Below, in pieces: positions 26,483 through 35,540 of a stretch of DNA of 64,000 bases. Source of the DNA: Campylobacter concisus UNSWCS (GTDB taxonomy: Bacteria > Campylobacterota > Campylobacteria > Campylobacterales > Campylobacteraceae); the NCBI RefSeq assembly GCF_000466685.1, contig NZ_ANNG01000044.1, forward strand, positions 1-64,000. Direction: 5' to 3'. Numbering within the stretch: the stretch's first letter is position 1; each line of letters begins with the position of its first letter. Both the position numbers and the translations under genes were made by a program. Below the pieces are notes generated by a model. That model was not told where the DNA came from. It ran no database searches and was given only the letters and a program-made list of their open reading frames with translations.

Positions 26483-26808
26483 TCTTTTATGCCTTTTAGC
26501 CCAAGCACACCTAAAATGAGCGTCGCTATGAAAAATAGCCTAATGAAATTTGGCAAAGCCCCGCTTGCTACGTAGTCGCTAACGATCTCAGCTATGACGA
26601 TAAAAACTGTCCCAAAGCCCACAAATACAGCATAAGAGATGCTTACAGGCAGATACTTTAAAGCTTTCATAAACGAGACAAAACTTATGCTTACAAGTAG
26701 CGTCGTAAGCAAAAATTCACTTAAATTTGACGCGTGCTTTAGCCCATACGCCCAGCCACACTCAGCCACCGCACCAAGAAATATCCACAAAAAACCTCTA
26801 TTTGACAT
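26479..26808 (-). CDS. SMR-family exporter subunit (first of a pair)
   Basis: 109 residues with four membrane helices. E16 sits in GAVAECGWAYGLKHAS, close to the E-x-x-W-A motif of the SugE/Gdx guanidinium exporters. Helix 3 reads ISYAVFVGFGTVFIVI, more diverged than in its partner. It is coupled to the downstream SMR gene and starts 4 bases after the lipoprotein gene, so the three genes probably form one transcript. Confidence 0.85.
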   Translation of the reverse strand: MSNRGFLWIFLGAVAECGWAYGLKHASNLSEFLLTTLLVSISFVSFMKALKYLPVSISYAVFVGFGTVFIVIAEIVSDYVASGALPNFIRLFFIATLILGVLGLKGIKE

Positions 26809-26812
26809 AAAT

Positions 26813-27331
26813 TTACTTCATGCCTTTTATGGTATCAACGATCTCTTTTACATTTGCGCTAATCGCCTTATTTTCAAGGCTATCATCGTTATTTTGTCCA
26901 ACTAGCCCCTTTAAATTTCCAAAGACTCCAGGGTTAAACCTTAGCTCGCTAGAGCTATAATGCCTCAAAACTTCGCCATTTCTAACAACTTCTACCTCGT
27001 AAGTAAAGTAGATATTGCCCATTCTGTCGCTTTTAGCAAAGGTCGCTTCGCCTATAAATTCTCTGCGGTGAGTTATCTTTATCTTTAGCTCGTCGCTAGA
27101 ATTTGGATCGAGCAAATTTTCTTTTGTAAGCGCCTCCAAAATTTGTTTGTTATACTTTTTTTCGATCATTTTTGGGCTTTGATAGAAAAATTTTGTCGGC
27201 TCGTGGCGCTGCACATGAGTGTAGCTAATGCCCTCAAATTTATACTTGCCAGCAAGTGGCACCTTTGGCTGAGATGAGCCACAACCTACTAAAAACAGCA
27301 CTCCCAAAAGTAGCGCTAAAATCCTTTTCAT
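26813..27331 (-). CDS. Putative lipoprotein of unknown function
   Basis: 172 residues. The N-terminus MKRILALLLGVLFLVGCGSS is a lipoprotein signal with lipobox LVGC (Cys17). The remainder is soluble with mixed strands and a C-terminal helix. I recognise no functional family. It lies between kdsA and the SMR pair, 4 bases before the latter and 13 bases after kdsA. Confidence 0.75.
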   Translation of the reverse strand: MKRILALLLGVLFLVGCGSSQPKVPLAGKYKFEGISYTHVQRHEPTKFFYQSPKMIEKKYNKQILEALTKENLLDPNSSDELKIKITHRREFIGEATFAKSDRMGNIYFTYEVEVVRNGEVLRHYSSSELRFNPGVFGNLKGLVGQNNDDSLENKAISANVKEIVDTIKGMK

Positions 27332-27344
27332 CTCTCTCCTTAGT

Positions 27345-28145
27345 TTAAAAATTTAAAATTTCCTCTATCTTTAGTGTGTCACTTACGACCTTTTCAAGCT
27401 CGTCTAAATTTAGCATATTTGGTCCGTCGCAAAGCGCTTCGCAAGGGTTTATGTGCGTCTCATAGAAAAATCCATCCACCCCAACGCTAGCTGCTGCTCT
27501 TGCAAGATACGGCACAAACCTAGCATCTCCGCCGCTTTTTTCGCCAAGTGCGCTTGGCATCTGCACGCTGTGGGTCGCGTCAAAAATGACTGGCGCAAAT
27601 TCTCTCATCATCACCAAATTTCTCATATCAACGACTAAATTTCCATATCCAAAGGTACTACCTCGCTCCGTTAGCCAGACGCCATTTGCCTTTGCGACCT
27701 CGTATCCATCGCCGCTAACTCCTCTTGTTTCAAGCACCTTTTTAACAGAGTGCTTCATAGCAGATGCCGCTAAAAACTGCCCTTTTTTTATATTTACGAC
27801 CGCTTTTGTCTTTGCAGCTGCCACGAGCAAATCAGTCTGGCGGCACAAAAATGCAGGGATCTGCAGCACATCAGCCACTTCGCCAACTGGCTGAGCTTGA
27901 TAGCTCTCGTGGATATCGGTTAAAATTTTAAAGCCAAATTCCTTTTTTACTTCAGCCAAAATTTCACAACCCTTTTCTAGCCCAGGGCCACGAAATGAGC
28001 TAATGCTCGTGCGATTTGCCTTGTCAAAGCTAGACTTAAAGTAAAAGTCAAGCTTTGGATTTTCATTAAATTTAACTAGCCTTTTTGCCACTTCAAAAAC
28101 AAGTTCCTTGCTCTCTATCACGCAAGGTCCAGCGATTAATATCAT
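27345..28145 (-). CDS. kdsA: KDO-8-phosphate synthase
   Basis: 266 residues. [39 protein letters not shown] and [12 protein letters not shown] are the KDO8P synthase blocks. The N-terminal Cys in GPCVIE is the metal-ligand cysteine of the metal-dependent class. It condenses phosphoenolpyruvate with arabinose-5-phosphate for the lipopolysaccharide core. Neighbour of ribH in C. jejuni; here it is separated from ribH by an inserted receptor, exporter and lipoprotein. Confidence 0.97.
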   Translation of the reverse strand: MILIAGPCVIESKELVFEVAKRLVKFNENPKLDFYFKSSFDKANRTSISSFRGPGLEKGCEILAEVKKEFGFKILTDIHESYQAQPVGEVADVLQIPAFLCRQTDLLVAAAKTKAVVNIKKGQFLAASAMKHSVKKVLETRGVSGDGYEVAKANGVWLTERGSTFGYGNLVVDMRNLVMMREFAPVIFDATHSVQMPSALGEKSGGDARFVPYLARAAASVGVDGFFYETHINPCEALCDGPNMLNLDELEKVVSDTLKIEEILNF

Positions 28146-28155
28146 ATTTTCTCCT

Positions 28156-29205
28156 TTATTTTTCTCTAAATTTTCTAATCCAATCTATCAAAAGCGGTCT
28201 ATCATCGTTTGCAGGCACTTCAAACCATTGAGAACAAAGTTTATAGTATATGCCATTTATTATTATTGGGACCGCATAGTAGCGAACTTTTTCATATTCA
28301 CTATCTGCCTTAACTAATGCAGCATAGTTTAGCCCGAGATAATCTTTGCTATATTTTTCACTTTGTAGCCTGCTTATCTCATCCGCACCCACTCTACCAC
28401 TTTCTAAAATTTCTCTCATTATGATACGCGCTATTTGTCCGACTTTTAGCTCTGCGTATTCATCTTGATTGTTTTTGTTGTCAATATATTCTTTAGAAAA
28501 TTGATAAGCATTTGAGACTATTTTTCGCTTCTCTTTTTCGATTTTTTCAATACTTTTTGGCTCTTTTTTATCAAATAAAGTTAGCATCTGATAAGAGCGC
28601 ATAAAAAGCTCTGCTGTGTCGGCTATATTGCCACTTACTTCCAAAATAGGTTTTAAGACAGAATTTAAAAAGTCATCATTAGCAATTATTCTAAAATCAA
28701 ATTCCAATCCCATTTCAAGCATCATCTCATTTAGATCAATAACGCAAGGTTGCAAGGAATATAAAATTTGTTTGTTTATTTTTGGAGATGCAAAAATAAT
28801 ATTGGCTTTTTTAACACCAAAATATCCATAAATACACATAGCTGTTCTTACACATTTTTTTACAACTCTCGCCACCGTTTCATCAAGTCCACCATAATTT
28901 AGTCCAGACTCATGAAAAGCAACATCAACTGCATAAATTTCACTAACTCCATCACTCATACAAACGCCAAGTGCATCACACTCTGCTTGTTGCAAAAGTT
29001 GATTTAATGAGGTATTTTGTTTATAAATTTTATATCCGTATTTGTTAGAAAAAAACTCATCTGTTTTTAACATTATATTTTCTAACTCGTCTGAAAATTT
29101 TATCTCCCATTTTGGAGAAATTTTCCAGTTAGTTTGCACTATTTGGCACTCTTTTACGTGGCGAAGCCAAGAATAAAATAAAGACTCTCCAATTTCTATT
29201 TTCAT
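28156..29205 (-). CDS. Uncharacterised 349-residue protein, possibly nuclease-like
   Basis: Starts [19 protein letters not shown], a start I have seen in unnamed proteins of several bacteria but cannot link to a function. Around residue 73-95 the pattern AECDALGV ... [11 protein letters not shown] recalls the acidic motifs of PD-(D/E)XK folds, but the usual lysine is missing. Conserved-looking blocks follow ([47 protein letters not shown]). The C-terminal third ([13 protein letters not shown], then [12 protein letters not shown]) may be a separate domain. No signal peptide or membrane helix. It lies 10 bases before kdsA with lower GC than its neighbours, so it may be an insertion. Confidence 0.6.
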   Translation of the reverse strand: MKIEIGESLFYSWLRHVKECQIVQTNWKISPKWEIKFSDELENIMLKTDEFFSNKYGYKIYKQNTSLNQLLQQAECDALGVCMSDGVSEIYAVDVAFHESGLNYGGLDETVARVVKKCVRTAMCIYGYFGVKKANIIFASPKINKQILYSLQPCVIDLNEMMLEMGLEFDFRIIANDDFLNSVLKPILEVSGNIADTAELFMRSYQMLTLFDKKEPKSIEKIEKEKRKIVSNAYQFSKEYIDNKNNQDEYAELKVGQIARIIMREILESGRVGADEISRLQSEKYSKDYLGLNYAALVKADSEYEKVRYYAVPIIINGIYYKLCSQWFEVPANDDRPLLIDWIRKFREK

Positions 29206-29220
29206 AGCATTACCCTATTT

Positions 29221-30111
29221 TTATTTTTCTTTAACAACTAAAATTCCACTCACCACGACAAGCACAATACCTGCGAGTGCTAGGTGATTTGGCAACGCAT
29301 CGCCCATAAAATAGCCAATTATAAGCGTAAAAATGACGTCAGCGTAGCTAACCGCAGCGATCACGCCAGCTTTTTTGCCAACTGCAAATGCCTTTGTCAT
29401 AAACGCCTGAAAATAGTAGCCACTAAGCCCCATCAGCAAGATAAACACGACGTTGTGCCAGCTTGGCATAGCAAATTTAGAAAATAAAAAATCAAGAGGC
29501 TCATAGGTGAAAAACTCAGCCATCCCCATGCAAATAAGCGGCAAAAACGAGCCCCAAAGCATGAAGCTTAGCACGATGATATTTGTGCCGTAGCTCTTGT
29601 TTAGCTCCTTGACGCTTGTGTAGGCAATAGCCGCTCCAAGGCCGCTCCAAATGCCGATGATATCGGTTTTATTGATACCTAAATTTGGCTGGATAACAAG
29701 CAAAATTCCACCAAATCCTAAAAAGACAGCAAACCAGCCAAGCGAGCTTAGGCGCTCCTTAAAAACAATAGCTGCGAGAATGGCTGTAAATATCGGGTTT
29801 GTCTTTTGAAAGGTAAAGGCTGTGGCTAAATTTACGTGTGCGACGTTATAAAAAAATGCAAAAAGCGCCACCGTGCCCACAAAACCACGAAACATCAGTA
29901 AGAAAAAGTGTCCGCCAGTTTGTTTAAATGGAAATTTATAGATGGCATAGATGACGATGAAAAGTCCGATCAAATTTCTAAAAAAAACAACTTCGATAGA
30001 AGGCATATCTTTACTCAGATACTTTGCAAATGCGCCAGTCACGGCAAACATAAAGCAAGCAAAGAGCATATAAAAAATGCCAAGATGTGAAATATAAAAC
30101 CTTTTTAACAT
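29221..30111 (-). CDS. EamA/DMT-family transporter
   Basis: 296 residues with ten membrane helices arranged as two EamA repeats (AFAKYLSKDMPSIEVVFFRNL in the first, ending GIVLVVVSGILVVKEK in the second). Drug/metabolite transporters of this group export amino acids or nucleotides; the substrate cannot be read from sequence. The gene matches the position of Cj0385c beside kdsA in C. jejuni. Divergent from der. Confidence 0.85.
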   Translation of the reverse strand: MLKRFYISHLGIFYMLFACFMFAVTGAFAKYLSKDMPSIEVVFFRNLIGLFIVIYAIYKFPFKQTGGHFFLLMFRGFVGTVALFAFFYNVAHVNLATAFTFQKTNPIFTAILAAIVFKERLSSLGWFAVFLGFGGILLVIQPNLGINKTDIIGIWSGLGAAIAYTSVKELNKSYGTNIIVLSFMLWGSFLPLICMGMAEFFTYEPLDFLFSKFAMPSWHNVVFILLMGLSGYYFQAFMTKAFAVGKKAGVIAAVSYADVIFTLIIGYFMGDALPNHLALAGIVLVVVSGILVVKEK

Positions 30112-30233
30112 CGCAAAACCTCTAAATTTAAAGCACTCATTTTAATGAAAAATGGCTTAAATTTTGGTTGATTTTTTCTTTTATTTCGGCGCTTTTAAGC
30201 GTAATTTTATACTTTATATAAGAGAAAAATTTG

Positions 30234-30239
30234 TATAAT
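30234..30239 (+). promoter_or_regulatory. -10 box of der
   Basis: TATAAT with an upstream TG (TTGTATAAT), 25 bases before the TTG start at 30264, leaving a short leader that contains the AAAGGA ribosome site. Confidence 0.65.
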
Positions 30240-30263
30240 CAGCCATCATAAAAAGGACAAAAT

Positions 30264-31652
30264 TTGCAAAAAGTAATATTAGTAGGCAAGCCAAATGTCG
30301 GCAAAAGCTCACTTTTTAACCGCCTAGCAAGAAGACGCATCGCCATAACAAGCGACGTTAGCGGCACTACAAGAGATACAAATAAAGCTAAGATCGAAGT
30401 TGAGGGCAAAGAGTGTATATTAATCGACAGCGGCGGGCTTGATGATAGCAGCGAGCTTTTTAAAAACGTAAAAGCAAAGACCTTAGCAGAGGCTAGAAAC
30501 TCAGACGTTATCCTATACATGGTCGATGGCAAAATGATGCCAGATGACGAAGATAAAGCCATTTTTTACGAGCTTAGCAAGCTAAATTTACCAATCGCTC
30601 TAGTCATCAACAAAATCGACAGCAAAAAAGACGAGCAAAGAGAGTGGGAATTTGTAAGTTTTGGCGCAAAAAACTCATTTGGCATTTCAGTAAGCCACAA
30701 CACCGGCGTCGATGAGCTTAGCATCTGGCTAGCAAAGCACATAGAAGATAAAGTGCAGATAAAGGCCGATACGAGCGATGATTTTGATGATTTTTTAGAA
30801 AACTATAACGACGAGGGCGAGCTAAGCGACGAGATAGACTATGAGAGCAAAAACATCAGAGTTGGCATCATAGGCCGTGTAAATGTCGGCAAAAGCTCAC
30901 TTCTAAACGCCCTTGTAAAAGAGAGTCGCGCCGTCGTTAGCGACGTGGCAGGCACTACGATCGACCCAGTCAATGAAATTTACGAGCATGATGGCAGAGT
31001 TTTTGAGTTTGTCGATACTGCTGGTATCAGAAAGCGTGGCAAGATCGAGGGCATCGAGAGATACGCACTAAATAGAACTGAGAAAATTTTAGAAGAGACA
31101 GACGTGGCGCTACTTGTGCTTGATAGCTCTGAGCCACTAACAGAGCTTGATGAGCGCATAGCTGGCATCGCCTCGAAATTTGAGCTTGGCGTCATCATCG
31201 TGCTAAACAAATGGGACAAAAGTAGCGAAGAATTTGACGAGCTTTGCAAAGAGATAAAAGATAGGTTTAAATTTCTCTCTTACACGCCGATCATCAGCGT
31301 CTCAGCACTTGGTGGCAAAAGAGTGCATAAAATTTACCCGCTCATAGTTGAAATTTACAAAAACTACACCCAAAAAATCCAAACATCAAAGCTAAATGAA
31401 GTGATCGGCGAAGCGACCAAAGCGCACCCACTGCCACGAGATAAAGGCAGGGTCGTAAAAATTTACTACGCAGTGCAGTTTAAAACCGCGCCTATCATGA
31501 TAGCGCTAATAATGAACCGCCCAAAATGCCTACACTTTAGCTACAAACGCTACCTGACAAACAAGCTTAGAGAGAGCTTTAGTCTAGCTGGCGTGCCTAT
31601 CGTACTGATCCCTAAAAAACGTGGAGAGAGTGATGAAGACAAAGAACAATAA
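30264..31652 (+). CDS. der: Ribosome biogenesis GTPase Der (EngA)
   Basis: 462 residues from a TTG start with AAAGGA before it. Two GTPase domains in tandem: G1 motifs GKPNVGKSS (8-16) and GRVNVGKSS (204-212), with the matching DSGG, NKID and DTAG, NKWD motifs, then the KH-like C-terminal domain ([13 protein letters not shown]). An acidic linker joins the two G domains. It is needed for assembly of the 50S subunit. It overlaps the 5' end region of aroK. Confidence 0.97.
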   Translation: MQKVILVGKPNVGKSSLFNRLARRRIAITSDVSGTTRDTNKAKIEVEGKECILIDSGGLDDSSELFKNVKAKTLAEARNSDVILYMVDGKMMPDDEDKAIFYELSKLNLPIALVINKIDSKKDEQREWEFVSFGAKNSFGISVSHNTGVDELSIWLAKHIEDKVQIKADTSDDFDDFLENYNDEGELSDEIDYESKNIRVGIIGRVNVGKSSLLNALVKESRAVVSDVAGTTIDPVNEIYEHDGRVFEFVDTAGIRKRGKIEGIERYALNRTEKILEETDVALLVLDSSEPLTELDERIAGIASKFELGVIIVLNKWDKSSEEFDELCKEIKDRFKFLSYTPIISVSALGGKRVHKIYPLIVEIYKNYTQKIQTSKLNEVIGEATKAHPLPRDKGRVVKIYYAVQFKTAPIMIALIMNRPKCLHFSYKRYLTNKLRESFSLAGVPIVLIPKKRGESDEDKEQ

Positions 31653-32154
31653 TATCGTTTTGATAGGGTTTATGGGCGTTGGCAAGGGCACGACTGCAAG
31701 GGCGCTAAGCAAGGCGCTAAAGACGATGAACCTTGACTGCGACGACTTGCTAGAGAGCTCACAAAATATGAAGATAAAGGCTATCTTTGATGAATTTGGC
31801 GAAGAGCATTTTAGACGGCTTGAAAAAGATCTGGCTAAATTTCTAGCCACAAATGTCAAAAATGCGATCATCTCGACAGGTGGGGGCTTTGCAAAGGTTA
31901 AAAATTTAAACAAAATAGGTACCGTGATCTATCTAAAAGCAAGCTTTGATGCGATCATGCAAAGGCTAAAAAATAGCAAAAATAGCGAGAAAAAACTCGC
32001 TAAACGCCCACTTTTAAGCGACTTAAAAAAGGCTGAGGCACTACATCTGGAGCGAGAGAAGCTCTATGAGAAAAAGGCTGATTATATCGTTGAAGTCGAG
32101 GGCAAGACCCCAAAGCAGATCGTAAAAGAGATAAGGATACTTTTAAAAGTTTAG
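31633..32154 (+). CDS. aroK: Shikimate kinase
   Basis: 173 residues from the ATG at 31633, chosen over an upstream GTG (31621) because GGAGAG lies at the right distance. The P-loop reads GFMGVGKGT, with Gly in place of the usual Ser; STGGGFA is the shikimate-binding loop, and KRPLL the lid. It phosphorylates shikimate, two steps before chorismate synthase. It overlaps der by 20 bases and is followed by a 716-bp repeat region rather than directly by trpS. Confidence 0.93.
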   Translation: MKTKNNNIVLIGFMGVGKGTTARALSKALKTMNLDCDDLLESSQNMKIKAIFDEFGEEHFRRLEKDLAKFLATNVKNAIISTGGGFAKVKNLNKIGTVIYLKASFDAIMQRLKNSKNSEKKLAKRPLLSDLKKAEALHLEREKLYEKKADYIVEVEGKTPKQIVKEIRILLKV

Positions 32155-32870
32155 TTGCAAAGTGGCGTGGGCTGCTTGCAACGATAAATTTCAAGATCAG
32201 GCTAGATGGCTGTCTGGCGTGGTGTTGGAATTTGTGATGTTGAGCCAAATTTAACGTTTTGTAGTGAGAAATTTTGACGAAATTTTGAGTTAAATTTTGC
32301 TTCTATTTGTTAGAGTGCTAAAGTGACAAATGTCGTGCTGTTAAATTTTTAATCAAGACTAGGCATTTAGCCTGCGAGATAAATTTTAAGATTAGATTGG
32401 ATACAAAAATCTAATGTAACGTTAAAATTTAAAAAAGCATTTTGGCGAAGTATCTTGAGATGATTTTTTGCTTCACTTGTTCGCAACGCTAAAGCGACAA
32501 GAGTTGTGTAGAAATTTGAAGTCGAAACTAAACTTGAAGCCAAGTTAAATTTTAAGATTAGACTAGATTAGAGAAAGTCTGATGTAACGTTGAAATTTAA
32601 AAGCTTTGGCAAAGAATTTTTTGTTTAGGCGAGGCGAAATTTTGTTTTTAAGTGAGGGCTAGCAATCTAAATTTTAAGATTAGACTAGATAAAAATATCT
32701 ACCCTGATGTTAAAATTTAAAAAAGCATTTTGGCGAAGTGTTTTGAGATGAATTTAAATGTTGTGCAGTCAAATTTTAATCAAGACTAGGCATTTAGCCT
32801 GTCGATGATTAAAATTTACAAACTCATTTAAAGGCGCTCAAAAAACGAAGCCAAAATTTGAAAGGATAAG
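32155..32870. repeat. Non-coding array of interspersed repeats between aroK and trpS (array A)
   Basis: 716 bases without a gene. A 23-bp block (TAAATTTTAAGATTAGAYTR then GAT) occurs at 32380-32402, 32546-32568 and 32668-32690. Each is followed 18 to 22 bases later by TGATGT or AATGT plus a TTRAAATTTAAAA block. A 31-bp stretch at 32421-32451 is repeated exactly at 32709-32739. A 24-bp stretch at 32351-32374, containing the hairpin AGGC-ATTTA-GCCT-like element, is repeated exactly at 32778-32801. Parts of the array (GGCGAAGTATC..GAGATGA, and GGCGAGGCGAAATT..TTTTTAAG) recur in the second array at 61.7-62.4 kb. No open frame and no insertion-sequence ends are visible. Confidence 0.8.
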
Positions 32871-33836
32871 ATGAGAGTATTAACCGGCCTCCAACCCTCC
32901 GGCAAATTACACCTTGGCAACTATTTTGCCTCGATAAAGCAGATGGTTGATATGCAAGAAAAAAACGAGATGTTTATGTTTATAGCAAACTACCATGCGA
33001 TGACCAGCCTTAGCGACGGCAAGGCACTAAAGCAAAACACTTTTGACGCTGCGTGTGCATTTTTGGCGCTTGGGATCGACCCAAACAAGAGCATTTTCTG
33101 GGTGCAAAGCGACGTTAAAGACGTGCTTGAGCTTTACTGGGTGCTAAGTCAGCACACGCCCATGGGGCTACTTGAGCGCGCGCACAGCTACAAAGACAAG
33201 GTCGCAAAGGGTCTTAGCTCGCACCACGGACTCTTTAGCTATCCGGTTTTGATGGCGGCTGATATCTTGCTTTATAACGCGCAGGTCGTGCCTGTGGGCA
33301 AAGACCAGATCCAGCACGTAGAGATCGCGCGTGATATCGCGATCAAATTTAACAACGAACATGGCGAGATTTTCACTCTGCCTGAGGCAAAGATTGACGA
33401 AAATGTCGCTACCGTGCCTGGCACAAACGGCGAAAAGATGAGCAAAAGCTACGGCAATACGATCGATATCTTCGCGGACGCCAAGACGCTTAAAAAGCAA
33501 ATTTCAAGCATCGTGACTGATGGCACGCCACTTGAAGAGCCAAAGCAGTGGCAAAACTGCAACGTCTATAACATCGCAAAACTTTTCTTAGATGAGAGCG
33601 GACAGCGCGACTTGCAAGCTAGATATGAGCGAGGCAGCGAGGGTCACGGACACTTTAAAGCCTATCTAAACGAGCTTGTTTGGGACTATTTTAAAGATGC
33701 AAGAGAGAAATTTGAGCACTATCAAAACAACCCTGACGAGGTGGCTAAAATTTTAGATCTAGGCGCTAAAAAAGCCCAAAATGTAGCTCACGCAACGATA
33801 AAAAAAGTGCGTGAAGCGGTTGGAATTTACAGATAA
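32871..33836 (+). CDS. trpS: Tryptophanyl-tRNA synthetase
   Basis: 321 residues. The class I signature is HLGN (residues 14-17, in SGKLHLGNYF) and KMSKS lies at 189-193. AADILLYNAQVVPVGKDQIQH carries the tryptophan and ATP-binding residues. It charges tRNA-Trp. A good ribosome site (AAAGGA) precedes the ATG. The order aroK-trpS-serS-pflB matches C. jejuni except for the repeat array before it and a small membrane gene after it. Confidence 0.97.
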   Translation: MRVLTGLQPSGKLHLGNYFASIKQMVDMQEKNEMFMFIANYHAMTSLSDGKALKQNTFDAACAFLALGIDPNKSIFWVQSDVKDVLELYWVLSQHTPMGLLERAHSYKDKVAKGLSSHHGLFSYPVLMAADILLYNAQVVPVGKDQIQHVEIARDIAIKFNNEHGEIFTLPEAKIDENVATVPGTNGEKMSKSYGNTIDIFADAKTLKKQISSIVTDGTPLEEPKQWQNCNVYNIAKLFLDESGQRDLQARYERGSEGHGHFKAYLNELVWDYFKDAREKFEHYQNNPDEVAKILDLGAKKAQNVAHATIKKVREAVGIYR

Positions 33837-33844
33837 GGAAAAAT

Positions 33845-34285
33845 ATGCAAAATTTATATCCCTACGCGCAGATAATTCACCTTTTTTGTGCGATCATCTT
33901 TGTTGGTTATCTATTTTTTGATGTGATCATATTAAGAGCGGCGAGCAAAAAGATGCCGCCAGAGCTTGCTCAAAAGGCAAAGCAAGCCATCGGCTCAGTA
34001 GCTGTTAAGATCATGCCTATTTGCGTGCTACTTTTAGTTTTAACTGGTGGCATGATGATGAGTAACTGGGTCGGCAGCAAGGCTGGAGGCTACTTTGAGA
34101 CAAATTTACAGATCGCTTTTATGATCAAATTTTGCTTAGCGATGGTGATCGTAGCTGCGGTTATAATAAATTTAAGCTGCAAATTTATATTTAAGCGTCC
34201 TAGCCCACTTGGCAACATCCACCCTATTGCACTTACGCTTGCGGTGGCGATAGTTTTGCTTGCAAAAGTTATGTTTATGGTTTAA
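33845..34285 (+). CDS. CopD-like small membrane protein
   Basis: 146 residues with four membrane helices. Histidines lie in the first helix ([19 protein letters not shown]) and before the last one ([11 protein letters not shown]), as in CopD/DUF2269-like domains thought to bind haem or copper. The gene starts 8 bases after trpS and ends 10 bases before serS, so it is part of the tRNA-synthetase transcript. The function is inferred only from topology and histidine placement. Confidence 0.6.
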   Translation: MQNLYPYAQIIHLFCAIIFVGYLFFDVIILRAASKKMPPELAQKAKQAIGSVAVKIMPICVLLLVLTGGMMMSNWVGSKAGGYFETNLQIAFMIKFCLAMVIVAAVIINLSCKFIFKRPSPLGNIHPIALTLAVAIVLLAKVMFMV

Positions 34286-34295
34286 GGAGAGGATA

Positions 34296-35540
34296 ATGAT
34301 AAATTTAAAACTACTTGAGACAAACTACGATGAATTCGTAAAAAAACTAGAGGGCAAAAACGTTAAAGCTAGCCTACTAGACGAGCTCTTACACACTTTT
34401 AACGAGCTAAAGCAAAAGCGCAAAGCACTTGAAAATTTCCAAGCGATCCAAAACGCAAAGAGCAAAGAGCTTGGCGTAAAAGCAAGAGCTGGTGAAGACG
34501 TAAGCGAGCTTAAAAGTGAGCTAAATTTAAACAAAGCTGCCCTTGCTGATGCTGATGAGATCGTTAAACAATATGAAGAAAAGCTTGAGCAAATTTCATT
34601 TAGCGTGCCAAATATCACCGATGATGACGTGCCATTTGGCAAGGACGAGGACGATAACGTCTGCATAAAAACGGTGCTTGAGCCAACTAAATTTGACTTT
34701 AAGCCAAAGGAGCACTGGGAGCTAGGCGAGAGCCTTGGCTGGCTTGACTTTGAAAGAGGCGCAAAGCTCTCAGGATCTCGCTTTACCGTGCTTCGCGGCA
34801 TGGGAGCAAGGCTTAGTAGAGCGCTTGTTAATTACATGATCGACTTTAACAGCGCGCGTGGCTTTGAGCTTGTAAATGTCCCTTATCTAGTAAGCTCAAA
34901 CACACTTTTTGGCACCGGTCAGCTGCCTAAATTTGAAGAGGATCTTTACAAAGTGCGCGACGAGGATCTCTACCTCATCCCAACTAGCGAAGTGCCTGTG
35001 ACAAATTTATACAATGACACCATCATTGAAGCTGAGCAGCTACCTATAAAGATGACTTGCTACTCAGCATGCTTCCGCCAAGAGGCAGGCTCAGCAGGAC
35101 GTGACACTAGAGGTATGATCCGCCAGCACCAGTTTGAAAAGGTCGAGCTTGTAAGCATCACAAAGCCTGATCAAAGCGAGGGCGTGCTTGCTGAGATGAT
35201 ATCTTGCGCGAGCGACTTGCTAACTAGCCTTGGTTTGCCTCACCGCCACATGCTTCTTTGCAGCGGCGATCTAGGCTTTAGTGCCGCAAAGACGGTGGAT
35301 CTTGAAGTTTGGCTACCAGGTCAGGGCAAATACCGCGAGATAAGCTCTATCTCTAATACTCGTGATTTTCAAGCAAGACGCGCGAAAATTCGCTTTAAAG
35401 ATGGCAAGAAAAATATGCTTGTAAATACCCTAAATGGCTCAAGTCTGGCAGTTGGCAGGACGCTAATAGCGATAATGGAAAACTACCAAAAGGCTGATGG
35501 CACTATCGAAATTCCAGAAGTTCTTAAAAGGTATATGTAG
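34296..35540 (+). CDS. serS: Seryl-tRNA synthetase
   Basis: 414 residues from the ATG at 34296 ([18 protein letters not shown]), preceded by AAGGAGAGG; an open frame runs further upstream but overlaps the preceding gene. Residues about 25-110 form the long coiled-coil arm that grips tRNA-Ser. The class II motifs follow: motif 2 ([20 protein letters not shown], with [10 protein letters not shown]) and motif 3 ([19 protein letters not shown]). It also supplies seryl-tRNA-Sec, the starting point for the selenocysteine system encoded at 52-55 kb. It overlaps pflB by 1 base. Confidence 0.97.
   Translation: MINLKLLETNYDEFVKKLEGKNVKASLLDELLHTFNELKQKRKALENFQAIQNAKSKELGVKARAGEDVSELKSELNLNKAALADADEIVKQYEEKLEQISFSVPNITDDDVPFGKDEDDNVCIKTVLEPTKFDFKPKEHWELGESLGWLDFERGAKLSGSRFTVLRGMGARLSRALVNYMIDFNSARGFELVNVPYLVSSNTLFGTGQLPKFEEDLYKVRDEDLYLIPTSEVPVTNLYNDTIIEAEQLPIKMTCYSACFRQEAGSAGRDTRGMIRQHQFEKVELVSITKPDQSEGVLAEMISCASDLLTSLGLPHRHMLLCSGDLGFSAAKTVDLEVWLPGQGKYREISSISNTRDFQARRAKIRFKDGKKNMLVNTLNGSSLAVGRTLIAIMENYQKADGTIEIPEVLKRYM

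Noticed and set aside
32155-32870. CRISPR array as explanation for the repeats
   Set aside because: Repeats are of several kinds, unevenly spaced (122 to 166 bases), AT-rich and diverged. There are no cas genes nearby.
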